Assembly (NCBI RefSeq): GCF_014648495.1
Contig: NZ_BMRF01000001.1
Coordinates: 248,001-312,000, forward strand
Source of the DNA: Actinomadura cremea
Lineage (GTDB): Bacteria > Actinomycetota > Actinomycetes > Streptosporangiales > Streptosporangiaceae
Direction of reading: 5' to 3'
Length of the DNA: 64,000 nt
Positions within the stretch are counted from its first letter, which is position 1. Every line of letters starts with the position of its first letter. Shown here one piece after another: positions 26,546-33,891 of this stretch. The translations under genes were made by a program, and so were the position numbers. The notes beneath the pieces are model-generated. The model searched no databases and was not told the origin of the DNA. It was given only the letters and a program-made list of their open reading frames with translations.

Positions 26546-27577
26546 TCATGGCCGCTCGCAGGGGTGGTGGACGGCGGTGGCGAGGGCCTCGATGACCTCG
26601 CCGGTGCGGGGGCCGAAGGTGAGGAGGCCGCCGTCGTCGGCGTCGACGACGCGGCGGTTGCGGCCCGCGGGGGTCTGCGCGACGCCGGGGAGGCCGACGA
26701 GGCCGTCGACGCCGCCGACGGACGCGAGGCCCTTGGTGAGGACGAGGATCACGTCGGGCGCCGCGTTGATCATGCCCTCGCTGGTGAGCGGCCGGAAGCC
26801 GGCGAGCCCGGCGGCGGTTCCGGCGTCGACGGCGCCGACGGCCTCGATGAGGGCGTCGGAGCCGGCGCCGTCGCCGCCGATCAGGTAGACCCCGGCGGTG
26901 CCGCGCAGGTACAGGAACGCGACGCGGAGCGGGCGGGCGGACGCGGTGGCGTCCCGCTTCGCGGTCTCGATCTGCCCGTCGATGCGCGTGCGGAGCGCCT
27001 TCCCGGCCGCCGGGACGCCGAGGGCCTCCGCGACGGCGGTGACGTGCTCGCCGATCGCGGGGAGCGTCTGCTCGTCGCCGATCATGACGACCGGGACGCC
27101 GGACGCGCGGAGCTGCTCGAGGGCCTCGGGCGGGCCGATGCCGGCGTCGGCGAGGACGACCGTGGGGTCCAGCCGCAGGATCGCCTCGGCCGACAGGTCG
27201 TGGCCGTTGCTGGTCACGAGGGGGAGGTCGCGGGCGGACGGGAACGTGGTGGAGGCGTCGCGCCCGACGACGCGGTCGCCGAGCCCGAGGCTGAACACGA
27301 TCTCGGCGAGGGATCCGTACATGTTGACCGCCAGGACCCGGTCGGCGCTGCGGACGGTCACCTTCCGGCCGTCCGCCGACTCGACCGCGGCGGGCAGGCC
27401 GGGCTTGGGCGCGGGCTCCACCGGGTCGACGTCGCCGGCGGTGCGGACGGTCGAGGGCCCGCACCCGGCGGCGGCGTCGGTGACGGTGTCGTCCCCGAAG
27501 GAGGCGGTGCCCGCCGCGCAGCCGGTGAGCAGGACGAGCGCGAGGAGGGCGGCGACGGCGGCGACGGCGGCCCTCAC
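26546..27577 (-). CDS. hmuT: Heme-binding ABC lipoprotein (HmuT-like)
   Basis: 343 residues from a GTG overlapping the upstream stop by 4 bases. The signal peptide ends in a good lipobox (LLTGC). The mature protein has an extended tether (to about residue 70) and a class III binding fold: NMYGSLAEIVFSLGLGDRVVGRD, LRLDPTVVLADAGIGP, GVYLIGGDGAGSDALIEAVG. These patterns fit HmuT/PhuT proteins, which carry heme to the permease. Heme-ligating residues cannot be assigned with certainty by eye. It lies directly after the neocarzinostatin-like surface protein gene. Confidence 0.82.
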   Translation of the reverse strand: MRAAVAAVAALLALVLLTGCAAGTASFGDDTVTDAAAGCGPSTVRTAGDVDPVEPAPKPGLPAAVESADGRKVTVRSADRVLAVNMYGSLAEIVFSLGLGDRVVGRDASTTFPSARDLPLVTSNGHDLSAEAILRLDPTVVLADAGIGPPEALEQLRASGVPVVMIGDEQTLPAIGEHVTAVAEALGVPAAGKALRTRIDGQIETAKRDATASARPLRVAFLYLRGTAGVYLIGGDGAGSDALIEAVGAVDAGTAAGLAGFRPLTSEGMINAAPDVILVLTKGLASVGGVDGLVGLPGVAQTPAGRNRRVVDADDGGLLTFGPRTGEVIEALATAVHHPCERP

Positions 27578-28203
27578 GGCGTCGGCTCCCCGGCGGAGCC
27601 CCGGCGGCGGCGCAGCACGAGGACGCCGCCCGCCGCGACGACCGCGACGGCGGCCGCCGCGCCGCCCGCCCACGCGACCGCCGGGACGCCGCCCGCGTCG
27701 AAGGCGATCGGCACGCGGACGTCCTGGGTGCGGTCCTCGCCGCGGGTGTGGTCGGCACGGGTGGCGACGACGCAGCGGGTCTCGGCGCAGTCGACGGTGT
27801 CGTTCAGCTCGCCGGTGACGCTCAGCGTGACCTCGAAGGATCCGTCGGCGCCGTACTTCTCCGCGAGGTCCTCGCCGTACGGGGGCGGGTCGTCGGAGAT
27901 CCAGTGGGACGCGCCGGTCGAGCCGGTCGTGTCGGCTCCGCCGCCGCAGGGGGACGGCGCCTCGCCCGGCCCGTTGTCCTTGCAGAAGGCGACGTAGATG
28001 CCCTTGCCGGTGTCGAAGCCGTGGCCGGTGACGGTCACGGTGGTGGAGCCGTCGGCGGGCAGGCCGGCCGTCTCGGAGACCGTGAGCGTCTGGCCCTCGG
28101 AGCCGTTGGCCGAGCCCGTTCCGGCGAGGGCCGGAGCGGTGGTTCCGGTGACGACCGCCGTGGCGGCCGCGCCGAACAGGACAGGGATTCGCAGCGCTCT
28201 CAT
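27574..28203 (-). CDS. Secreted, membrane-anchored neocarzinostatin-fold-like protein, candidate heme-uptake component
   Basis: 209 residues: signal peptide 1-27, a single extracytoplasmic domain about 38-168, a membrane helix about 175-197 and an RRRRG stop-transfer end. The domain has GHGFDTGKGIYVAFC, ADGSFEVTLSV, a DCAETRC cysteine pair and DRTQDVRVPIAF. The spacing recalls the immunoglobulin-like neocarzinostatin family (VDC....C..G, ending in ISF). The genes at 28315 and 29191 share the same pattern. First gene of the heme operon, next to two iron boxes. No HtaA domain is seen, so it may take that surface role; this is inference. Confidence 0.75.
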   Translation of the reverse strand: MRALRIPVLFGAAATAVVTGTTAPALAGTGSANGSEGQTLTVSETAGLPADGSTTVTVTGHGFDTGKGIYVAFCKDNGPGEAPSPCGGGADTTGSTGASHWISDDPPPYGEDLAEKYGADGSFEVTLSVTGELNDTVDCAETRCVVATRADHTRGEDRTQDVRVPIAFDAGGVPAVAWAGGAAAAVAVVAAGGVLVLRRRRGSAGEPTP

Positions 28204-28258
28204 GGTCCGTCCACACCGTTCTTCCAGGTCGGCCCCTTGCCGCCGAGTGATCGTTACC

Positions 28259-28277
28259 TTAGCTTAGGCTCACCTAA
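28259..28277. promoter_or_regulatory. Iron box 1 of divergent heme promoters
   Basis: TTAGCTTAGGCTCACCTAA matches 17 of 19 positions of the IdeR/DmdR consensus TTAGGTTAGGCTAACCTAA. It lies in the 111-base gap between the leftward heme operon (start 28203) and the rightward surface-protein operon (start 28315). Its centre is 25 bases from that of box 2. Confidence 0.85.
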
Positions 28278-28283
28278 GTTTCA

Positions 28284-28302
28284 TTAGGTAAGGCTTACCT
28301 AA
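28284..28302. promoter_or_regulatory. Iron box 2 of divergent heme promoters
   Basis: TTAGGTAAGGCTTACCTAA matches 17 of 19 positions of the same consensus. Its arms TTAGGTAAG and CTTACCTAA are exact reverse complements around a central G. It ends 12 bases before the GTG of the rightward gene, so a bound repressor would block transcription or translation start there directly. Confidence 0.88.
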
Positions 28303-28314
28303 GGGGTTGAGGCC

Positions 28315-29130
28315 GTGAGTCGGCGCGTCATCGGGGCGATCGCCATCCTCGCCGCCGCCGGTCTCGGACCGGTGGCGCTGGCCGGACCGGCGCACGCGGC
28401 GTCGCTCCGCGTGTCCGCGACGTCCGGGCTGGATCCGGCCGGGCAGTCGGTGACGGTCACCGGCTCCGGCTTCGACCCCGACCGCAACAACGGCTTCGGC
28501 GTGTACGTCGTGTTCGGTCCGCGCCGCGCCGACTTCCACCGGAACGCGAACGCCTTCGGGTCGGCCGTCTGGGTCCACAAGGGCGGCAGCGGCGGCGCCC
28601 AGGCGAAGATGAACGCGTCCGGCGGGTTCTCGGTCACCCTGACGGTGAAGGCCCGCTATACCGACGGCGACGGGCGGTCCGTCGACTGCGCCGGCACCCG
28701 CTGCTACGTGATGGCGATGGCCGCGCACGGCGTCGCCGACCGCAGTCAGGACGCGTTCGTCCCGATCTCGTTCCGCGGCTCCGATGGCGGCGCGGCGGCG
28801 CCGTCCGGCGGACGGGACGGCGGCGCGGCGGCCGGCTCCGGCGGTTCGGCCGGTTCCGGCGGTTCGGCCGGCGCGGGCGGCGCGAGCGCCCCGGCCGCCG
28901 GCGCGAACCCGCACGGCGCCCCCGCGACCGTCCCCGGCGGCACCGCGAGCCCGGCGCCGCAGGCGTCCCCCGCCGGTTCCGCGACGCCGCTCGCCGCCGA
29001 CCCCGCCCGCGTGACCGCGTCCGGCTCGCCCGCACGATCGCCCTGGGCGTTCTGGCTGTCGGTCGCCGCGGTCGCCGCCGCGGGCCTCGCCGTCCGCCGC
29101 CTGGCCCACCGGCGCCCGCGCCGCCCCTGA
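28315..29130 (+). CDS. Secreted, membrane-anchored neocarzinostatin-fold-like protein 2
   Basis: 271 residues from a GTG with GGGGTTGAGG upstream. Signal peptide 1-29, folded domain about 30-153, a Gly/Ala/Ser/Pro-rich spacer 155-240 and a C-terminal membrane helix (SPWAFWLSVAAVAAAGLAV) with a basic end. The domain shares with its neighbours SGFDPDRNNGFGVYVVFG, an invariant WVHK (Trp86), a DCAGTRC cysteine pair (125, 130), AHG and DRSQD..VPISF. The long spacer suits a protein that reaches across the cell wall. Heme or metal binding is inferred from the iron boxes and neighbours only. Confidence 0.75.
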   Translation: MSRRVIGAIAILAAAGLGPVALAGPAHAASLRVSATSGLDPAGQSVTVTGSGFDPDRNNGFGVYVVFGPRRADFHRNANAFGSAVWVHKGGSGGAQAKMNASGGFSVTLTVKARYTDGDGRSVDCAGTRCYVMAMAAHGVADRSQDAFVPISFRGSDGGAAAPSGGRDGGAAAGSGGSAGSGGSAGAGGASAPAAGANPHGAPATVPGGTASPAPQASPAGSATPLAADPARVTASGSPARSPWAFWLSVAAVAAAGLAVRRLAHRRPRRP

Positions 29131-29190
29131 ACCCCGCTCTCGCAGTCCGGCGTGAATCCACGCCGGGTCCCCCCTCTCCAAGGAGAACGC

Positions 29191-30195
29191 ATGCACATCC
29201 ATCGCGGACGGGCGGCGCGCAGAACCGCCGTCCTGGCCGGCACGGCCCTGCTCGGGCTCGGCCTGTCGGCGGCCCCCGCCCTCGCGGCCGGACCGGCGAC
29301 GACCGTCACCCCGGCGGCCGACGCCGACCCCGCAGGGCAGGACGTCCACGTCACCGGATCCGGGTTCGACCCGAACTCCAACAGCGGATTCGGCGTGTAC
29401 GTGGCGTTCGGGCCGAAGAACGGCGCCGACTGGTACCTGAACGCGAACGCCTACCAGGCCACGAAGTGGGTCCACAAGAACGCGTCGAACAGCGGCGGCC
29501 AGGCGAGGATGAACGCCGACGGCACGTTCGACCTGACGCTCACCGGCATGAAGGCGCAGTACACCGACGGTGACGGCAACCAGGTCGACTGCCTGGTGAC
29601 GCAGTGCTACGTCCTGACGTTCGCCGCGCACGGCTCACCCGACCGGAGCCAGGACACCGCCACGCCCGTCACGTTCGTCGGCGGCGAGAACCCCGGCGAA
29701 CCCGGTGAGCCGGGCGAGCCGGGCGAACCGGGCGGCGGGGGCGGCAGCGCCGACCAGCGGATCACCGCGAACGTCACCGAGACCGGCGCGCTCAGCATGG
29801 CGGTGGACGGGACGGACGTGACGCTCACGGACGCCGCGCCCGGCGGGCGCGCGAACGGCGACCTGAACCGGGCCACCGTCACCGACGCGCGCGGCACCGA
29901 CGCGGGCTGGAACCTCGTCGGCCAGTCGGGCGACCTCGCCTCGTCCGACGGCGGCGTGATCCCGGCGGCGAACCTCGGCTGGACGCCGTCCGCGGCGGTC
30001 GTCGAGGACGGTTCGGGCGCCGCCGTCACCGCCGGTCCGCAGGCCGCCGGCCTCGGCACCGCGCAGACGCTGGCGACCTCGGCCGCCGGGGCGAGCGGCG
30101 GCGTGTTCACCGCCGGGGCGGCGCTCGACCTGCTCATCCCGGCGGGCGCCAACCCCGGTTCCTACACCGGCACGCTCACCCTCACCCTCTCCTGA
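29191..30195 (+). CDS. Secreted neocarzinostatin-like protein with WxL-like C-terminal domain
   Basis: 334 residues. The ATG at 29191 has a strong AAGGAG site. Signal peptide 1-33, neocarzinostatin-like domain about 35-163 (SGFDPNSNSGFGVYVAFG, TKWVHK, VDCLVTQC, AAHGSPDRSQD), a GEP collagen-like repeat 168-180, a glycine run, then a beta-rich domain 187-334 containing GWNLVGQSGDL (Trp240-Asn-Leu) and ending in SYTGTLTLTLS. The latter resembles WxL domains that bind peptidoglycan or DUF916 partners. It has no membrane anchor, so it is probably wall-associated through the next protein. Confidence 0.75.
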   Translation: MHIHRGRAARRTAVLAGTALLGLGLSAAPALAAGPATTVTPAADADPAGQDVHVTGSGFDPNSNSGFGVYVAFGPKNGADWYLNANAYQATKWVHKNASNSGGQARMNADGTFDLTLTGMKAQYTDGDGNQVDCLVTQCYVLTFAAHGSPDRSQDTATPVTFVGGENPGEPGEPGEPGEPGGGGGSADQRITANVTETGALSMAVDGTDVTLTDAAPGGRANGDLNRATVTDARGTDAGWNLVGQSGDLASSDGGVIPAANLGWTPSAAVVEDGSGAAVTAGPQAAGLGTAQTLATSAAGASGGVFTAGAALDLLIPAGANPGSYTGTLTLTLS

Positions 30196-30273
30196 CCCCT
30201 CCCTGACCGGGTACGGCGCCGTTCCCTCCCCCTTTCGGCGCCGCACCCCCCGACCTCCACGGCGGAGCCCACC

Positions 30274-31275
30274 ATGACCTCCACGCCCGTCCTCGCGGCC
30301 GGCGCCGCGACGCTGGCCGCGGCGCTGCTCGCCGCGCCCGCCCCACCGGCGTCCGCCGCCCCGGCTGCGGCCGTCCCGGCGGCGACGGCCGCGAACGCGC
30401 CCGGACCCGCCGGGGTCACGTGGGCGGTGCGGCCCGCCGGCCCCCAGGGCCCGAACGGGCGCGACTACTTCGTCTACTCGGTGTCCCCCGGACAGACGGT
30501 CACCGACAAGGTGACGGTGACGAACCTGAGCGACGCCGCCCAGACCTTCGGCGTCTACGCCACCGACGCGTTCAACACCGCCGACGGCTCGTTCGCCCTG
30601 CTCACCGCCGCCCAGAAGCCCACCGGCGTCGGGACCTGGATCGACTTCGGGAAGAACGCGTACAGGGTCGAGCCCGGCAAGGCCGCCGACATCCCCTTCA
30701 CGCTGACCGTCCCGCACGACGCGACACCCGGCGACCACGGCGGCGGCATCGTCGCGTCCGTCACCCGCCCCGAGACGGCGTCCGGCGGACGGACGGTCAA
30801 CGTCGACCGCCGCGTCGCCGCCCGCGTCTACCTGCGGGCCGCCGGACCGCTCCGGCCCACCCTGCAGATCTCCGAACTCCGCACCGGGTACGCGTCCGAG
30901 CCCCTCGGCGCGGGCCGGATGGACGTCACGTACACGGTGCGGAACACGGGCAACGTGCGGGTGGCCGCACTCGCGAAGGTCAGCGCCCAGGGCCCCTTCG
31001 GCGCCGCGCTCGGCGAACCCGTCGAGCGCCGTGTCCCCGAACTCCTCCCGGGCGGCAGCTACACGTTCCGCGAACGGGTCGGCGGCGTCGCACCCGCCGG
31101 GCGGCTCACCGCCTCCGTGCTCTTGTCGGCGACCGACCCCCGCAGCGGCGACCCGGTGGCCGCGCGCCCGATCGTCCGGCGGGCGTCCCTGTGGCACGTC
31201 CCGTGGGCGGCGGCGGTCGTCCTGGCGGCGGGCGCGGCGTTCGTCGTCGCGCGGCGGCGGAGGGCGGCCACGTGA
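30274..31275 (+). CDS. WxL-binding (DUF916-like) membrane-anchored protein
   Basis: 333 residues: signal peptide 1-29, extracytoplasmic immunoglobulin-like domains about 45-295 and a C-terminal membrane helix (VPWAAAVVLAAGAAFVV) with an RRRR end. The first domain has DYFVYSVSPGQTVTDKVTVTNLSDAAQTFGVYATDAF and YRVEPGKAADIPFTLTVPHDATPGDHGGGIVAS, the pattern of the DUF916/WxL-protein peptidoglycan-binding family. It follows the WxL-like gene at once, as in Firmicute WxL operons. Its stop overlaps the next GTG, so the pair is co-translated. Confidence 0.78.
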   Translation: MTSTPVLAAGAATLAAALLAAPAPPASAAPAAAVPAATAANAPGPAGVTWAVRPAGPQGPNGRDYFVYSVSPGQTVTDKVTVTNLSDAAQTFGVYATDAFNTADGSFALLTAAQKPTGVGTWIDFGKNAYRVEPGKAADIPFTLTVPHDATPGDHGGGIVASVTRPETASGGRTVNVDRRVAARVYLRAAGPLRPTLQISELRTGYASEPLGAGRMDVTYTVRNTGNVRVAALAKVSAQGPFGAALGEPVERRVPELLPGGSYTFRERVGGVAPAGRLTASVLLSATDPRSGDPVAARPIVRRASLWHVPWAAAVVLAAGAAFVVARRRRAAT

Positions 31276-32411
31276 AGCTCGCCGCGCCCCTCGCCCTCCT
31301 CGCGGGCCTGCTTCTCCTCCCCGCGCCCGCCGCCCACGCGGCGCCCGCCGAACCGCGCATCGGGCTCGACCGCGAGAGCGTCGACCCGGGCGAGCGCGTC
31401 ACCGTCGAACTCACCGGCTGGCCCACCGGGAACGTGACGGCCGAACTGTGCGGGAACCGCGCGCGGCGCGGCACCGTCGACTGCGCGGTCGGCTCGTCGG
31501 CGGGCACGTTCGTCCGCGCGGGCCGGCCCGCGACCGTCGTCCTGAAGGCCGCGAAGCCGCCGGTCGGATGCCCGTGCGTGATCGCCGTCCGTCCCGTCAC
31601 CGGCGGCGAGCCCCGGACCCTCCCGATCACCGTGACGGGCGTCCCGACCCTGGCCGCCGCCGAGGCGCCCGCCACCGGACGCCCGACCACCCGGCGGCTG
31701 ACCGCGACCAGGGTGCGGGTGACCGGGGGCGGGCCCGGCCCCGGCTGGCTCGCCGGAGCCGCCGACCGCACCCTGCGGGTCACCCTGCGCAACAACGGCA
31801 CCGCCGCGCTCACCGACCCGGCGCTCACCCTCACCGCCGGCCGCGGCGACCAGCCCGCGCGCATCATCGACGCGCCGCCCCTCGGCACCCTCGCACCCGG
31901 CGCGGAACGCACCTACGCCGTCCCCGTCACCCTGGACGCTCCCGCGTTCGGCCGCTACACGATCCGCGGGGAGATCGCCGGTCTCGACGAACCCATCGCC
32001 TTCACCGCCGAGGCCGCCTCGTACCCGTGGGCGTTCCCGATCCTCGGTGCCCTGCTCGTCCCGGTACCGCTCCTCACCGCCCGCCGCCGCACGTCCCGGG
32101 CGTCCGGCGTGCCGGGACGCGCGACCGTGCCCGCGCCCGCCCGTCCGTCGCGCACGCCGAACCAGACCGCGGCGGCGAACATCGCATGGTGGACGCGCAC
32201 CCGGGGGCTCACCCCCGAGCGCGTCGCCGAGGCCCTCACCGCCCGCACCGGCCGTCCCCGCACCGTCGCGGACCTCCCGCCCGTCGCGGCCGAATGCACC
32301 TTCGACCCCGACACCCTCGACGCCGTGAGCCGGATCCTCGACGTCCCACCGGCCGCGCTGCTCCTCCCGGCGCCGGATGACGGACAGCCGGGGAAACGTG
32401 TGCTACCCTGA
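31272..32411 (+). CDS. Single-pass membrane protein with Ig-like ectodomain and HTH-like cytoplasmic tail
   Basis: 379 residues from a GTG coupled to the previous stop. Signal peptide 1-23; ectodomain 24-250 with CG..VDC and PVGCPC cysteines and a beta-sandwich (TLRVTLRNNGTAALTDPALTL); membrane helix about 252-270 (YPWAFPILGALLVPVPLL); RRR; Pro-rich linker 275-298; then a helical domain 300-366 (AWWTRTRGLTPERVAEALTAR, DTLDAVSRILDVPPAALL) that resembles an XRE-type helix-turn-helix. If real, it could link a surface state to transcription. The tail might instead be a protein-binding bundle. Confidence 0.65.
   Translation: MKLAAPLALLAGLLLLPAPAAHAAPAEPRIGLDRESVDPGERVTVELTGWPTGNVTAELCGNRARRGTVDCAVGSSAGTFVRAGRPATVVLKAAKPPVGCPCVIAVRPVTGGEPRTLPITVTGVPTLAAAEAPATGRPTTRRLTATRVRVTGGGPGPGWLAGAADRTLRVTLRNNGTAALTDPALTLTAGRGDQPARIIDAPPLGTLAPGAERTYAVPVTLDAPAFGRYTIRGEIAGLDEPIAFTAEAASYPWAFPILGALLVPVPLLTARRRTSRASGVPGRATVPAPARPSRTPNQTAAANIAWWTRTRGLTPERVAEALTARTGRPRTVADLPPVAAECTFDPDTLDAVSRILDVPPAALLLPAPDDGQPGKRVLP
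32381..32409 (+). promoter_or_regulatory. Candidate vegetative promoter of the cold-shock gene
   Basis: CGGACA (32381-32386) and TACCCT (32404-32409) are separated by 17 bases, each matching 4 of 6 positions of the TTGACA/TATAAT hexamers, with a TG two bases before the -10. It overlaps the end of the upstream coding region. Transcription would begin near 32416 and give a leader of roughly 147 bases. Confidence 0.4.
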
Positions 32412-32442
32412 GTCAAAGTTGCGGTACCCATAGACTCTTGCA

Positions 32443-32477
32443 TGCGCCTGAGGGTTTCCACCTCGGGCGCATTTTTG
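32443..32477 (+). terminator. Hairpin with U-tract in the cold-shock gene leader
   Basis: TGCGCCTGAGG (32443-32453) pairs with CCTCGGGCGCA (32461-32471) over 11 pairs with one G-U, a 7-base loop, then ATTTTTG. This is a factor-independent terminator shape, rare in such GC-rich DNA. It either ends transcription of the surface-protein operon or, since the candidate promoter lies upstream of it, acts as an attenuator in the leader of the cold-shock gene. Confidence 0.6.
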
Positions 32478-32562
32478 TTGATCTGGATTCTCCGGATGGG
32501 TTCGATCGCGGCGTCCCCGAGCCCGCAAGGTGCGGGTCGGGACAGATCCTAAGGAGACGACC

Positions 32563-32766
32563 ATGGCCACCGGCACCGTGAAGTGGTTCAACGCCGAAAA
32601 GGGCTTCGGCTTCATCGCCCAGGACGACGGCGGCGCCGACGTCTTCGCGCACTACAGCAACATCGCCGCTCAGGGCTTCCGTGAGCTGCAGGAGGGCCAG
32701 AAGGTGACCTTCGACGTCACCCAGGGCCAGAAGGGCCTGCAGGCCGAGAACATCGTCATCGGCTGA
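32563..32766 (+). CDS. cspA: Cold-shock protein (CspA family)
   Basis: 67 residues, the standard length. Both RNA-binding motifs are present: RNP1 as KGFGFI (in [13 protein letters not shown]) and RNP2 as VFAHYS. It is a single five-stranded OB fold that binds single-stranded RNA/DNA and melts RNA structure. The ATG at 32563 has AAGGAG 6 bases upstream. The long leader with a hairpin (32443-32477) suggests post-transcriptional control. A strong hairpin follows the stop codon at 32792-32822. Confidence 0.95.
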   Translation: MATGTVKWFNAEKGFGFIAQDDGGADVFAHYSNIAAQGFRELQEGQKVTFDVTQGQKGLQAENIVIG

Positions 32767-32791
32767 GCGGTCTGACAGAACAGGTTCGCTG

Positions 32792-32822
32792 ACGGGCCCC
32801 GGGCATCACGCCCGGGGCCCGT
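32792..32822 (+). terminator. Strong GC hairpin after the cold-shock gene
   Basis: A perfect 13-bp inverted repeat, ACGGGCCCCGGGC and GCCCGGGGCCCGT, around a 5-base loop (ATCAC), starting 26 bases after the stop codon. It is followed by TCGCGTTCCC rather than a U-run, as is usual for actinomycete terminators. Confidence 0.75.
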
Positions 32823-32987
32823 TCGCGTTCCCACCGCCGAGTCGCGCGGCCCACCGCCCCGCGGCCCGGCTCGGGCCCGGATCGGGCCGCCCTCGACCGT
32901 CCGCGAGCGGGGCAGCCGCCGATCATCCGCGGGAGAAGTCCCGCCACGGCGGGGCGTTCATCGCCGACCGTTGGCCCGGCTGAAGCG

Positions 32988-33328
32988 TCAGGCGGTGCGC
33001 CGGGTGGCCGACATGGCGAGCTGCGCCAGGGCCTCGCGGGCGGATTCGGGGATCGGAGCGGTGGCCAGGACGTCGATGGCCCGGCCCTCACGCTCTTTGA
33101 TCATTCTCTCGACCGCCGCCACGGCCCCGGTGTCGACCAGCACCTCGCGGAGCCGGTCGGCGCCGTGCAGTGCAGCACGAATCCGCGCACGAGCCGGTAG
33201 ATCGGTGCCGTGTTCGCGTCGGCCGGGTCGCGCAGCCGGCCGTCGAGGAAGTCGGCCGGTCCGGTGTCGACGCGGGCGCGTAGCGCCCCGCTGAGGTCCC
33301 GGGTCCGGGTGCCGCGTCCCGTTTCCAC
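32988..33328 (-). pseudogene. Internally deleted polyprenyl synthetase remnant
   Basis: Reading leftward from a GTG at 33328 with a GAGGAG ribosome site 8 bases before it, about 50 residues look like a polyprenyl synthetase N-terminus (LRARVDTGPADFLDGRL, then RLVRGFVLH, where functional enzymes continue GGKRLRP). At about 33170 the frame shifts, and the remaining 60 residues are the family's C-terminus (ADRLREVLVDTGAVAAVERM, then PESAREALAQLA and ATRRTA). Some 230 or more central residues with both DDxxD motifs are missing. The product cannot be an enzyme. Identification is by eye from both ends. Confidence 0.55.
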
Positions 33329-33675
33329 GTGAAGGTCTCCTCGACGGCGTCGTGTGCCCGGGGGCATCGGCCGTCCGGTGGCGTGCAGCGGTGGCGCCGG
33401 GACCACCACGCCAGGACGGCGACGATCGCGGCGGCCCGCAGCGCGGCCGTGGCCGGTGCGGGCCCGGGGGCGCACGCGTCCCGCAGCCGCCCGACACGGA
33501 CGGTGAGGTCGCGGTCGGCGGCGTCGCGGCGCAGCCCGCGCAGCTGCTCCTCGACGAGCCAGGTGACCACCGCTGGTCGGGTCGATAGCACGTGGCGAAT
33601 CCACCAAGCCGCCGTCGGCGTCACGACCCGGCACTCTCCCCCGAACGCGATTCGATCTCCGCAGGTCACAGGCAT
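33088..33675 (-). CDS. Doubtful hypothetical ORF overlapping the pseudogene
   Basis: Its first 120 or so residues have a protein-like composition (TAAWWIRHVLSTRPAVV, LVEEQLRGLRRDAADRDLTV, AHDAVEETFTWKRDA). From about 33328 leftward the frame overlaps the polyprenyl synthetase remnant and reads as low-complexity Arg/Thr/Ser noise. It may be a gene whose original 3' end was lost in the same deletion. No family is recognised. Confidence 0.3.
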   Translation of the reverse strand: MPVTCGDRIAFGGECRVVTPTAAWWIRHVLSTRPAVVTWLVEEQLRGLRRDAADRDLTVRVGRLRDACAPGPAPATAALRAAAIVAVLAWWSRRHRCTPPDGRCPRAHDAVEETFTWKRDAAPGPGTSAGRYAPASTPDRPTSSTAGCATRPTRTRHRSTGSCADSCCTARRRPAPRGAGRHRGRGGGRENDQRA

Positions 33676-33829
33676 GGGCGGACGGCCAGGATCACGGCTG
33701 GAGGGGCGCCGGTGCCGGTGGGTCGATCCAGCACCCCGACCCGCCGGGGCGCGCACGCCCTTGCCCCGCACGCCCGCCGGCCGACCGGGGCGGCTCGCCT
33801 CCTCCCTTCCCCTCTCAGACAGATGGTTA

Positions 33830-33844
33830 TGATAATGATTATCG
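33830..33844 (+). promoter_or_regulatory. Fur/Zur-like operator before the NRPS/PKS operon
   Basis: TGATAATGATTATCG contains the palindrome GATAAT-G-ATTATC (33831-33843) and matches 12 of 15 positions of the Streptomyces Zur box TGAAAATGATTTTCA. It also resembles half of a classical Fur box. It lies 47 bases before the NRPS ATG and overlaps possible -10 hexamers (TATGAT at 33828, GATAAT at 33831). It is unlike the IdeR-type boxes elsewhere in the window. Confidence 0.65.
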
Positions 33845-33891
33845 CTATCGCCCAGCTTTGGGGCGTTACGTCGGGCGAGCGAAGGAGACCC

